A program made the translations under genes and the position numbers. Below are positions 6,269-13,714 of a stretch of DNA of 15,834 nucleotides, one piece after another. The notes beneath the pieces were generated by a model. The model had not been told where the DNA came from and made no database searches. It worked only from the letters and a program-made list of their open reading frames with translations. This DNA comes from DASPWV01 sp046727855 (GTDB lineage: Bacteria > Acidobacteriota > Vicinamibacteria > Vicinamibacterales > UBA2999), in the NCBI GenBank assembly GCA_046727855.1, contig JBKPDL010000091.1, forward strand, positions 1 through 15,834. The letters are read 5' to 3'. Position 1 is the first letter of the stretch, and every line of letters begins with the position of its first letter.

Positions 6269-8479
6269 GTGATCCCATTTCTTGCGGGGCTCGCGCTGTC
6301 GTTGGCGCAGCTTTCCGGCACGGTTCTCGATCCCAACGGCCAACCAGTTGCAAATGCCACCGTGGTGGTGATCGGCCTTACCCCCGCGCCGCACTCGGTC
6401 CGCACCGATGCCGAAGGACGGTTCGAGATTGCGGGCCTGGCAGACGGCCGCTTCGATCTCAGGGCCTCGGCGCCGGGATTGATTGGCGAGGTGCGGGGCG
6501 TAGCCATTACGGAAGCAAATCCGACAACGGTGCAGATCACGCTCCGCGTGAGCGCATTGACAGAGAACCTCGTGGTATCCGCGTCGCAGATCGATCAACC
6601 GCTTTCGCGTGTTGCCGACACGGTGACCATTATCGATGGAAGAGAGATCGAGGCGCGGCAACTCTCGTTCGTCGCCGAAGCGCTCTCCTCCGTTCCAGGT
6701 CTTACGGTCGCGCGCAACGGCGGGCCCGGAACGTTGACGTCGCTCTTTCCGCGCGGCGGCGAGTCTGATTTCACGCTCGTGCTCGTGGATGGCATTCGCG
6801 CGAACGCGTTTGGCGGCGGCATCGATTTGTCGCAGGTTCCGCTTGGCGACGTCGAGCGCATTGAAGTGGTTCGTGGGCCGCAAAGCGCGCTCTACGGCTC
6901 CGACGCCATGGGCGGCGTCGTCCAAGTTATAACGCGCCGAGGCGGACAGCCGTCGACGAACGGCCGCATCGAGGGCGGCAGCCGCGACTCCTTTCGTACG
7001 GCAGCATCGACGAGCGGCGGGCTCAACGCCTGGCAATGGCAAGCGGGCGGCGATTACTTTACCGATGACGGATACACCGGCCTCGCGGCGAACGGCGAAC
7101 GCGTAAGTAACGACGATGCGGAAGAACGACAGGCGTGGGCAGGCGGTGGATATCGTTGGACACGCGGCACCGACACACATGCGGTGCTCCGCTATGTGGA
7201 CACCAACCGGGGCGCCCCCGGGCCGTACGGATCGGATCCGGCGCACAGCTTCTTCGGCGTGAATCGCGAGGCGCGAGGCACGACTGATCGCGTAAGCGGC
7301 GGCGTGCGCGTCGTGCATCCCTGGAGCGGCCGCTCGAGCCGCGTCCGGCAGCGCGTGGAGTTCGATGCCGCCGATTACGATCTCACGTTCCTCAGCGCGT
7401 TCGGCACATCCGAATCCGAAACACGGCGTTCGCACGCGCGCCTGCAAACCGACGCGGCGTTGGACGCCGGCATCGGCGTGTCCGGCGGCGTCGAGTGGGT
7501 GGGCGAGCGTGCGTCCAACACGTTCATCGCCTTCGCCGGCGCATCCGTGCCAGTGAAGCGGCACGTGATCGGCACGTTCGGCGAGGCACGGTGGAACGCG
7601 CATGAACGCTTCACGCTGCAAGCCGGCGTTCGCGCTGAGCACATCACGCGCAACAGCCTTGCGGTGAGCGGCGGGCTGACTGCGCCTGACGACGCAGTGT
7701 GGTCGGTGAATCCTAAAGTTGCCGGCGCGTGGCTCGTCGGCGGGAGATCGCCTGGCGAGGGCGGACGAGCGTGGACGCGTCTGCGCGCGTCTGCCGGAAC
7801 CGGCATTCGGCCTCCTGACGCCTTCGAGATCGCGTTCACCGACAACCCTTCACTCAAGCCGGAACGCAGCAGGAGCGTCGAGGCGGGTGTGAGCCAGGCG
7901 CTGGCCGGCGGCACCGTCAGTCTCGATCTCACGACGTTCTTCAATCAATACGACGACCTGATCGTCTCGGTGGGGCGACTGAGCGACATCAGCCGTTACC
8001 GCACCGACAACATCTCGAATGCGCGCGCAAGAGGCGTCGAGCTGTCAGGTGCACTTCGCGCCGGGCCCTACCTGCAGCTGCGCGCCGCGTACACGTTCCT
8101 CGACGCGGAGATTCGCGCGATCGATCGCAGCTCGCAAGCGCCGACGCCGTATCGGGTTGGCGATCGCCTGCTGCGACGGCCGCGGCATCAGGGCTCAGTG
8201 GATGTCAACTGGACGCGCGGGCGCGCAACGGTGTTCGCGGAGCTTCTCGCCCGCGGCACCACGCTCGATGCCGAGCCGTCGCTGGGGCCGACTGGCGGGC
8301 TGTTCGAGAACCCGGGGCGCGCGCTCGTCAATGCCGGCGGATCCTTCCGCATCGTCCGCGGCGTCGACGTCTACGCACGCGTTCTGAATCTATTCGACAA
8401 TCACTACGAAGAGGTGCTCGGCTACCCGGCGCCCGGCCGCACAGCCTTCGCGGGTGTCCGCCTTGCTGCGGGCCGATAA
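6269..8479 (+). CDS. btuB: TonB-dependent vitamin B12 outer-membrane receptor
   Basis: BtuB moves cobalamin across the outer membrane using energy from TonB. I chose GTG at 6269 (736 residues) because an 8-base Shine-Dalgarno GGAGGTGA ends two bases before it; GTG at 6263 would overlap that site. A short hydrophobic N-terminus (2-15) acts as a signal sequence. A carboxypeptidase-regulatory-like beta domain follows (about 16-95; SGTVLDPNGQPVANATV, TDAEGRFEIAGL). Next is a TonB-box-like ENLVVSA (100-106) and the plug (about 107-225), which contains NGGPGTLTSLFPRGG and the classic RGPQSALYGSDAMGGVV (202-218). The rest is a 22-strand-type barrel ending in AFAGVRL. TonB-box and plug motifs resemble E. 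coli BtuB (DTLVVTA, NGGSGQL). The extra front domain is absent from E. coli BtuB. The last 26 bases overlap btuD. The leader riboswitch makes B12 the likely substrate. Confidence 0.93.
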   Translation: MIPFLAGLALSLAQLSGTVLDPNGQPVANATVVVIGLTPAPHSVRTDAEGRFEIAGLADGRFDLRASAPGLIGEVRGVAITEANPTTVQITLRVSALTENLVVSASQIDQPLSRVADTVTIIDGREIEARQLSFVAEALSSVPGLTVARNGGPGTLTSLFPRGGESDFTLVLVDGIRANAFGGGIDLSQVPLGDVERIEVVRGPQSALYGSDAMGGVVQVITRRGGQPSTNGRIEGGSRDSFRTAASTSGGLNAWQWQAGGDYFTDDGYTGLAANGERVSNDDAEERQAWAGGGYRWTRGTDTHAVLRYVDTNRGAPGPYGSDPAHSFFGVNREARGTTDRVSGGVRVVHPWSGRSSRVRQRVEFDAADYDLTFLSAFGTSESETRRSHARLQTDAALDAGIGVSGGVEWVGERASNTFIAFAGASVPVKRHVIGTFGEARWNAHERFTLQAGVRAEHITRNSLAVSGGLTAPDDAVWSVNPKVAGAWLVGGRSPGEGGRAWTRLRASAGTGIRPPDAFEIAFTDNPSLKPERSRSVEAGVSQALAGGTVSLDLTTFFNQYDDLIVSVGRLSDISRYRTDNISNARARGVELSGALRAGPYLQLRAAYTFLDAEIRAIDRSSQAPTPYRVGDRLLRRPRHQGSVDVNWTRGRATVFAELLARGTTLDAEPSLGPTGGLFENPGRALVNAGGSFRIVRGVDVYARVLNLFDNHYEEVLGYPAPGRTAFAGVRLAAGR

Positions 8480-9260
8480 CGTTTCGTTCGGCTATGCCCG
8501 GGGCAACGCCGGGCTGCTTGCGGTTCTTCACGAGGTGTCGCTGTCGATTCCTCGAGGAGGACTGGTGGGCATCCTTGGGCCCAACGGCTCCGGCAAGACA
8601 ACGTTGCTGCGCCTGCTCAGCGGCACGCGACGTCCGCTGTCAGGACGCGTGCTGCTCGACGGGCGCTCGCTCGATCGCTACTCGCGTCGCGAGATCGCGC
8701 GACGAATCGCGGTGGTGCCGCAGGAGACCGAACTAGCGTTCGAGTACACGGTGCTCGAAATCGTGTTGATGGGCCGTCATCCACATCTCGGGCTGTTCGA
8801 GCTCGAGGGGCCAGCGGACATCGCGATCGCGCGCGACATGCTTCAAGCGACGGGAACGGCCGCACTCGAGAACCGCCCGTTCAGCACGCTCAGCGGCGGC
8901 GAAAAACAGCGTGTGGTGATTGCTGCCGCACTGACGCAAGCGTCGGAAATCCTGCTGCTCGACGAGCCGACGGCCTCGCTCGATCTCGCCTACCAACTCG
9001 AAGTGGCCACGCTCCTCACCGAGCTCAATCGCAATCGCAGTGTGACGATTGCCGTCTCGACTCACGACTTGAATCTCGCGGCGAGCATCTGCCGCGAACT
9101 GGTGATGGTGAAGGAAGGCCGTGTGATCGCGCATGGCGCGACGCACGATGTGCTGACATCAGAGAACGTTCGCAGGTTGTACGGCGTCGACGCCGACGTC
9201 CGGGCTCATGACCCCAGCGGTCATCTCGTGGTTGTTCCGATCAACAGGGTTCGACCATGA
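8454..9260 (+). CDS. btuD: Vitamin B12 ABC transporter ATPase
   Basis: This cytoplasmic ATPase powers cobalamin import through BtuC. The 268 residues have a complete nucleotide-binding domain: Walker A GPNGSGKT (42-49), Q-loop Gln90 (VVPQ), signature LSGGEKQ (146-152), Walker B ILLLDEP with catalytic Glu171, and the switch His204 (STHD). It belongs to the FecE/BtuD-type importer ATPases. The 26-base overlap with the end of btuB and the ATGA overlap with btuC show tight translational coupling. The start is GTG at 8454; TTG at 8463 is an alternative that would trim three residues. Sequence alone cannot separate haem, siderophore and B12 ATPases, so the B12 call rests on the riboswitch and neighbours. 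Confidence 0.93.
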   Translation: MSALLRADNVSFGYARGNAGLLAVLHEVSLSIPRGGLVGILGPNGSGKTTLLRLLSGTRRPLSGRVLLDGRSLDRYSRREIARRIAVVPQETELAFEYTVLEIVLMGRHPHLGLFELEGPADIAIARDMLQATGTAALENRPFSTLSGGEKQRVVIAAALTQASEILLLDEPTASLDLAYQLEVATLLTELNRNRSVTIAVSTHDLNLAASICRELVMVKEGRVIAHGATHDVLTSENVRRLYGVDADVRAHDPSGHLVVVPINRVRP

Positions 9261-10255
9261 CTGCGGCGCGGTTCTGGACGATTGTGCCGCTCTTCGGTCT
9301 GTTTACTGCGATCGTCGTGCTGCTGGCACCGACGATTGGCAGCACGCCAATCAGCTTGTGGCGCGTATTCGATCCAAACGTCCCGTGGGCCGAGAACGTC
9401 GACGCGCAGATCTTTTTCATCGCCCGCCTGCCTCGCGTGCTGGCCGGCGCGCTCGTGGGATCGACACTCGCGGCGGCTGGCGTCGTGCTGCAGGCGCTGC
9501 TGCGCAACCCTCTGGCCACGCCATTCACACTCGGCGTTTCCGCCGGGGCGGCGCTCGGCGCGATGCTCGCCATCGCTTTTCACCTCGAGATCGGCGTGCT
9601 CGGCGCATCCTCTGTGCCAACGGCGAGCCTGGCCGGTGCGCTGGCCGGCACCGCCATCGTCTACCTGCTTGCAACACGCGTCCACGGCGGACTGTCCACC
9701 ACGGTGATTCTGCTCGCCGGGATCACGTTGAACGCGTTCTTTTCCGCGATCATCACGTTCGTGCAGTTCGCCATAGACATGGCGGAGTGGTACCGCACGG
9801 CGAGATGGCTTCTGGGCAATCTGGATGTCAGCAGTTTTCAACCAATCCTCGGCACGCTGCCTCTTCTCGTGCTCTCGTTCGTGATGTTCGCCATCCTCCC
9901 GCGGTCGCTCAACCTGCTCACGCTCGGTGAGGATGTCGCATCCGCGCGCGGCGTTGACGTCGGCAGAATCCAGCGGCTTGCGTTTGTCAGCTCCTCGCTG
10001 GCCACCGGCGCCGCCGTGTCGCTCGCAGGGCCGATCGGATTCATCGGTATCGTGGTGCCGCATCTCGTGCGCTTGATGGTCGGGTCGGATCACCGCGTGG
10101 TGCTGCCTGCGGCAACGCTGTTTGGCGCCTCGTTTCTGGTACTGTGCGACCTTGTTGCACGCACGATCATGGCGCCGGTGGAGCTACCGGTCGGCATTGT
10201 CACCGCCATGATCGGCGGACCGTTTTTCATGTGGTTGCTGGTGAGGCGGGCATGA
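9257..10255 (+). CDS. btuC: Vitamin B12 ABC transporter permease (FecCD family)
   Basis: BtuC forms the inner-membrane channel, working as a dimer with two BtuD subunits. The 332 residues are almost wholly hydrophobic and suit the ten transmembrane helices of the family. Family blocks are clear: ARLPRVLAGALVGSTLAAAG (56-75), LLRNPLATPFTLGVSAGAALGA (81-102) with the NPLA motif, and a GPIGFIGIVVPHLVRL segment near residue 260, which leads into the coupling region that contacts the ATPase. It shares an ATGA overlap with btuD upstream and another with btuF downstream, so all four transport genes are translated from one message under the B12 riboswitch. Confidence 0.94.
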   Translation: MTAARFWTIVPLFGLFTAIVVLLAPTIGSTPISLWRVFDPNVPWAENVDAQIFFIARLPRVLAGALVGSTLAAAGVVLQALLRNPLATPFTLGVSAGAALGAMLAIAFHLEIGVLGASSVPTASLAGALAGTAIVYLLATRVHGGLSTTVILLAGITLNAFFSAIITFVQFAIDMAEWYRTARWLLGNLDVSSFQPILGTLPLLVLSFVMFAILPRSLNLLTLGEDVASARGVDVGRIQRLAFVSSSLATGAAVSLAGPIGFIGIVVPHLVRLMVGSDHRVVLPAATLFGASFLVLCDLVARTIMAPVELPVGIVTAMIGGPFFMWLLVRRA

Positions 10256-11091
10256 GAGCCATCGCGATCCTCCTGCTCAGTGGTTTGATAGCGCTGCAGG
10301 ATTCGCCGGCGCGCATCGTGTCGCTGATTCCAGCGCTCACCGACATGCTGATTGCGATCGGCGCGCAGCCGCAGTTGGTCGCGGTCAGCAGTTATGACGA
10401 CGATCCGCAGGTGAAGGCGCTCCCACGCGTGGGCGCGCTGCTCGATCCGGATGTCGAGCGCATCATCGGGCTGCGGCCCGACCTCGTGCTGGTGTACGGA
10501 AGCCAACAGGATCTCGTCACGCAGCTTGCACGCGCGTCCATACCCGTGTACCAGTATCGGCACGGCGGGCTCGCGCATGTCACCGCGACGATCCGTGAGC
10601 TGGGCGCGCGCGTTGGACGCCCGGCGCGGGCGGACGCAGTGGCGGCTGGGATCGAAGAGCGCATCGCCGCCGTGAGACGCCGCACGAGCGTGCGTCCCAA
10701 GCCGCGCACACTCCTTGTCTTTGGCCGTGAACCCGGCACGCTGCGAGGAATTTACGTGAGCGGCGGCCGCGGCTTTCTGCATGACATGCTCGAGGCAGCG
10801 GGCGGCGCGAATGTGTTTGCCGATACCACAACCGAGTCCGTGCAAGCGTCCTCAGAGCTGATCCTCGCACGCGCGCCCGACGTGATCATCGAGCTGCGAT
10901 CGAACGAGGAGCCATCAGGTCCTGCGAGCAGGACCGAGATCGATTCCTGGAAAGCATTGTCGAGCGTCCCCGCCGTACAGAACGGACGCGTGCACCTGCT
11001 GGTCGGCAGGTCGTTGAACGTACCCGGACCACTCGTCGCGGAGGGCGTCGAACAGCTGGCGCGCCTCCTTCACCCCGATATCTTCAAGTGA
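10252..11091 (+). CDS. btuF: Periplasmic cobalamin-binding protein
   Basis: BtuF catches cobalamin in the periplasm and docks onto BtuC. The start is the ATG that overlaps the btuC stop (ATGA), giving 279 residues; an open frame continues upstream inside btuC but would lose the signal peptide. The N-terminus MRAIAILLLSGLIALQ is a signal sequence (cleavage around 16-20). The COG0614 fold starts at ARIVSLIPALTDMLIAIGA (20-38) and continues through DPDVERIIGLRPDLVLVY and a second lobe from about 150. No lipobox cysteine is seen, so it is probably soluble or held by its uncleaved leader. The GTGA overlap with the next gene ties the DUF71 enzyme into the same operon. Confidence 0.91.
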   Translation: MRAIAILLLSGLIALQDSPARIVSLIPALTDMLIAIGAQPQLVAVSSYDDDPQVKALPRVGALLDPDVERIIGLRPDLVLVYGSQQDLVTQLARASIPVYQYRHGGLAHVTATIRELGARVGRPARADAVAAGIEERIAAVRRRTSVRPKPRTLLVFGREPGTLRGIYVSGGRGFLHDMLEAAGGANVFADTTTESVQASSELILARAPDVIIELRSNEEPSGPASRTEIDSWKALSSVPAVQNGRVHLLVGRSLNVPGPLVAEGVEQLARLLHPDIFK

Positions 11092-11792
11092 AAATCCTTC
11101 TGAGCTGGTCAACCGGAAAAGACTCGGCGTGGATGCTACAGGTGCTGCAGCAGCAGCATCCCGGCGCGGTCGCGGGTCTGCTGACAACCGTGAACGAGGC
11201 ATTCGATCGCGTGGCGATGCACGCCGTGAGACGCACGCTGCTGCACGCTCAAGCCGACGCTGCCGGCCTGCCCCTGCATATGGTCGACCTCCCTTGGCCC
11301 TGTTCGAATGCGCAATACGAAGCGGCAATGAAAGCGGCGGTCGATCGCTTCGTGCGCGACGGGTTCACCCACGTCGCCTTCGGCGATCTGTTTCTCGAGG
11401 ATGTTCGCCGCTACCGTGAAGAGCGTCTTGCGGGCACCGGCCTGGCGCCTCTCTTCCCGCTGTGGAAAACCGAGCGAACAGCGGACCTTGCCCGAAGGAT
11501 GATCGACGGCGGAATACGCGCGTACCTGACCTGCGTCAACCCGAAAACCCTGGATCGCTCGTTCGCGGGCCGCCCGTTCGATGAACAACTGCTCGCCGAT
11601 CTTCCAGCGGGAGTCGATCCCTGCGGCGAGAATGGCGAGTTCCACTCGTTTGCGTGGGATGGGCCGATGTTCCGCTATCCAGTGGGCATTCGCGTCGGTC
11701 CAGTCGTCGAGCGCGACGGCTTTGTCTTTACGGATCTGCACAGTGCTGACGGAGCGCCTCGAGAGCCGCATCCCAGGACGAGGCTGCGCTGA
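11088..11792 (+). CDS. DUF71/COG2102 ATP-pyrophosphatase (Dph6-like), B12-operon member
   Basis: This is a PP-loop ATP-pyrophosphatase of the diphthine-ammonia ligase family. The 234 residues open with the AMP-forming loop SWSTGKDS (6-13). HMVDLPWPCSN (64-74), AFGDLFLEDVRRYRE (97-111) and the family C-terminal block GVDPCGENGEFHSFAWDGP (175-193) follow. Bacteria do not make diphthamide, so that name should not be taken literally. Published comparative genomics on DUF71/COG2102 proposed that a bacterial subgroup acts in B12 salvage because it clusters with B12 transport genes. This gene fits: its GTG start overlaps the btuF stop (GTGA) in a riboswitch-controlled operon. Amidation or another ATP-dependent change of an imported corrinoid is a reasonable guess; the substrate is unknown. 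The family call is firm and the role inferred. Confidence 0.9.
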   Translation: MKILLSWSTGKDSAWMLQVLQQQHPGAVAGLLTTVNEAFDRVAMHAVRRTLLHAQADAAGLPLHMVDLPWPCSNAQYEAAMKAAVDRFVRDGFTHVAFGDLFLEDVRRYREERLAGTGLAPLFPLWKTERTADLARRMIDGGIRAYLTCVNPKTLDRSFAGRPFDEQLLADLPAGVDPCGENGEFHSFAWDGPMFRYPVGIRVGPVVERDGFVFTDLHSADGAPREPHPRTRLR

Positions 11793-11910
11793 GCGTCTCG
11801 AGGAGTCCGCTCATCTCGAGTACCAGCCGCGCCGGTTGGTGAAGGCCGCACAGGCGGCCCCTGAAGGTTGCGGAGGTGCCAAACTCGAGTATCCGCCAAT
11901 GATCGGCACG

Positions 11911-11942
11911 CGGGCTGACCGGCGGGTAGAATGGTCAGCCCG
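11911..11942 (+). repeat. 10-bp perfect hairpin before the second btuF-like gene
   Basis: CGGGCTGACC (11911-11920) and GGTCAGCCCG (11933-11942) are exact reverse complements around a 12-base loop, GGCGGGTAGAAT. The 3' arm ends eight bases before the GTG start at 11951. There is no U run, so it is not a standard terminator. No Shine-Dalgarno sequence is visible between it and the start. It may slow translation or bind a regulator, or mark the end of the B12 operon. The rest of the 158-base gap also contains a weaker GGCCGC/GCGGCC stem at 11844-11859. Confidence 0.6.
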
Positions 11943-11950
11943 TGTAGCCA

Positions 11951-12748
11951 GTGATATACCCGCGACGGATTATCTGCCTGACCGAAGAAACGACGGAAAC
12001 GCTGTACTTGCTCGGCGAAGGTGATCGTGTCGCCGGCATCTCGGGGTACACGGTCAGACCACCGGAAGCGCGTAACAAGCCGAAGATTTCGTCATTCCTC
12101 AACGCGCGCTACGAAAAGATTGAAGCGCTCGAACCTGACCTGATTCTCGCCTTCTCCGATTTGCAGGCCGACATCGCCAACGAGCTCGTACGCCGCGGCT
12201 ATCCAGTCTTTACCTTCAATCAACGCAGCGTCGCCGAAATCCTGCAGATGATCTGCGTGCTCGGCGCGATCGTGGGCGCGCCGGACAAGGCCGAGGCGCT
12301 GGCGCGCGATCTGGAAGCAGGCCTCGAAGCGATTCGCCGTTCCTCGGCCAGGTGGCGATGGCGTCCGCGCGTCTACTTCGAGGAGTGGCCCGAGCCGCTG
12401 ATCTCGGGCATTCAATGGGTCGAGGAACTCATCGAGATCGCCGGCGGCGAGCCTGTGTTTCCCGCACTGCGGCACGCGCGACTTGGCAGAGATCGTGTGG
12501 TCGCGGGCGCGGATGTGATCAAGGCGGCGCCCGACATCATCATCGGTTCATGGTGCGGCAAGCCCGTGCGGAAGGAAAGGATTGCGTCGCGGCCGGGTTG
12601 GCAGGCGATCCCGGCGGTACGCCACGGGCACATCTACGAAGTGAAGTCGACCCTTATTCTGCAGCCGGGACCGGCCTCGTTGACCGACGGCGTTCAGCAG
12701 ATTCACACCATTCTCGAGGAGGCCGTTACAGCGAGTATTCCGCGGTGA
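11951..12748 (+). CDS. Second BtuF-like cobalamin-binding protein, no signal peptide
   Basis: The 265 residues belong to the COG0614 periplasmic-binding fold: RRIICLTEETTETLYLLGEGDRVAGISGY (5-33), then KIEALEPDLILAFSDLQADIA, a helical linker rich in Ala/Glu (about 95-125), and a second lobe with PRVYFEEWPEPLISGIQWVEELIEIAGGEPVF. Unlike the btuF in the operon, it has no signal peptide. An in-frame TAG lies one codon upstream of the GTG start, so no longer N-terminus exists without a frameshift. It is therefore predicted to be cytoplasmic. Signal-less COG0614 proteins of this type are often labelled cobalamin-binding protein, but I know of no settled function. It lies 158 bases after the DUF71 gene. 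The tail overlaps the end of mqnD by 23 bases on the other strand. The fold is sure; ligand and role are inferred. Confidence 0.85.
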   Translation: MIYPRRIICLTEETTETLYLLGEGDRVAGISGYTVRPPEARNKPKISSFLNARYEKIEALEPDLILAFSDLQADIANELVRRGYPVFTFNQRSVAEILQMICVLGAIVGAPDKAEALARDLEAGLEAIRRSSARWRWRPRVYFEEWPEPLISGIQWVEELIEIAGGEPVFPALRHARLGRDRVVAGADVIKAAPDIIIGSWCGKPVRKERIASRPGWQAIPAVRHGHIYEVKSTLILQPGPASLTDGVQQIHTILEEAVTASIPR

Positions 12749-13559
12749 CCGGCACGCGCAAAATGCCTTTGCCAAAGGCTTCGTCGAGCAGCTTCTGTAC
12801 AGCGCGCCTGCCGCGCTCACCGTATTCGAGCGTCAGCTCGTTGACATACATTCTAACGAAGCGATCGGCCTTACTGCGATCGAGCCCGCGGCCGAATTTG
12901 AGCGCGTAGTCGAGCGCTTCGTCGCGATGTTCCAGGGCAAACGCGATCGAATCGTGCAAAATGCGCGACACTTTGTTCACCGTGCTCGGGCCGAGATCGC
13001 GGCGAATCACGTTGCCGCCGAGCGGCAGCGGGAGGCCGCCGCTGTGAGCGTTCCACCACTCGCCAAGGTCCACGATCTTCTTGAGCCCCTCCTCGCCGTA
13101 GGTCAGCTGGCCTTCGTGAATCAGCAGACCCGCCTGGCCGCGTCCTACGCGCACTGCTTCCTGAATCTGATCGAATGGCATCACTTCGTGCTGCACATCC
13201 GGTTTGAACAGCTTCAACGCCAGAAAGGCAGTAGTGAGCTCACCGGGAACGAGCACCTTCACGCCGTCAAGCGACGCGGGACCGTCCTTGCGCGCGACGA
13301 CAATCGGACCGTAGTTGTCGCCCATGCTGGACCCGTGCGGCAGCAGCAGATATTTGTCGGTGAGGTGTGCGTAGGCGTGAAATGAAACGGCGCTGACTTC
13401 GTACTTGCCGGCGAAAGCGGCGCGGTTCAACGTTTCGATATCGGCGAGCAGATGATCGAACTCGATGCCTTCGTTCGGAACCTTGCCGCTCGCCAGGCCG
13501 TAGTGCATGAACGCATCGTCCGAATCAGGACTATGCGCGACCGTAATTCGCATATCCAT
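12726..13559 (-). CDS. mqnD: 1,4-dihydroxy-6-naphthoate synthase (menaquinone, futalosine route)
   Basis: MqnD converts cyclic dehypoxanthinyl futalosine to 1,4-dihydroxy-6-naphthoate, the ring of menaquinone. The 277 residues have the two-lobed binding-protein-like fold of the MqnA/MqnD family: ITVAHSPDSDDAFMHYGLASG (5-25), YEVSAVSFHAYAHL (53-66), the GSSMGDNYGPIVV block (76-88), LLIHEGQLTYGEEGL (145-159) with likely catalytic His148, and WWNAHSGGLPLPLGGNVIRRDLG (168-190). The IHEG and LPLPLGG blocks favour MqnD over MqnA. There is no signal peptide, as expected for a cytoplasmic enzyme. ATG at 13559 and ATG at 13553 are both possible starts. It is convergent with, and overlaps by 23 bases, the signal-less btuF-like gene. 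Its pathway partner mqnE lies about 7 kb away on the same strand. Confidence 0.9.
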   Translation of the reverse strand: MDMRITVAHSPDSDDAFMHYGLASGKVPNEGIEFDHLLADIETLNRAAFAGKYEVSAVSFHAYAHLTDKYLLLPHGSSMGDNYGPIVVARKDGPASLDGVKVLVPGELTTAFLALKLFKPDVQHEVMPFDQIQEAVRVGRGQAGLLIHEGQLTYGEEGLKKIVDLGEWWNAHSGGLPLPLGGNVIRRDLGPSTVNKVSRILHDSIAFALEHRDEALDYALKFGRGLDRSKADRFVRMYVNELTLEYGERGRRAVQKLLDEAFGKGILRVPVTAEYSL

Positions 13560-13577
13560 TGATTCTATGCCGGAGGA

Positions 13578-13714
13578 GCGAGTAGCAGGCCGCGAGTAAC
13601 GATTAACCGAGTAGCCGCTACCGCATCAGGAGCAAATTCGTGAGCAACCATGCACGCGTCGCGAGAATACACCCTCGCTACTCGCAACCCGTTAGTCGCT
13701 ACTCGTCGTTACTC
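13578..13714. repeat. Interspersed GAGTARC heptamer repeats in both orientations
   Basis: The gap between mqnD and the small exported protein is dominated by GAGTAGC/GAGTAAC words. On the plus strand they appear as GCGAGTAGC (13578-13586), GCGAGTAAC (13592-13600) and CGAGTAGC (13608-13615). The reverse complement appears as GCTACTCGC (13677-13685), GCTACTCG (13698-13705) and GTTACTC (13708-13714). The two blocks could pair into a long imperfect stem around a 61-base centre. The last unit contains the stop codon of the neighbouring gene. No coding signal is seen in the gap. Confidence 0.7.

Noticed and set aside
6158..7642. A 494-codon open frame on the minus strand opposite btuB
   Set aside because: It is antisense to a well-supported receptor gene. 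Its translation is rich in Arg, Ala and His with no recognisable motif, as expected for a shadow frame in high-GC DNA.
9221..10845. Two long minus-strand open frames opposite btuC and btuF
   Set aside because: Both are highly charged, motif-free translations opposite clear transporter genes.
11088..11792. Diphthamide biosynthesis (true Dph6)
   Set aside because: Diphthamide is made in archaea and eukaryotes on EF2. The B12 operon context gives a better reading for this bacterial member.
11675..11899. A short minus-strand open frame across the gap after the DUF71 gene
   Set aside because: It overlaps the end of the DUF71 gene, has no family signature and has no ribosome site.
11793..11951. 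Lost signal peptide of the second btuF-like gene through a frameshift
   Set aside because: No hydrophobic signal-like segment is seen in any frame of the gap, and the hairpin and TAG make the GTG start the natural one.
13578..13714. CRISPR array
   Set aside because: Repeat units are only seven to nine bases, irregularly spaced and in both orientations, with no spacers of uniform length.
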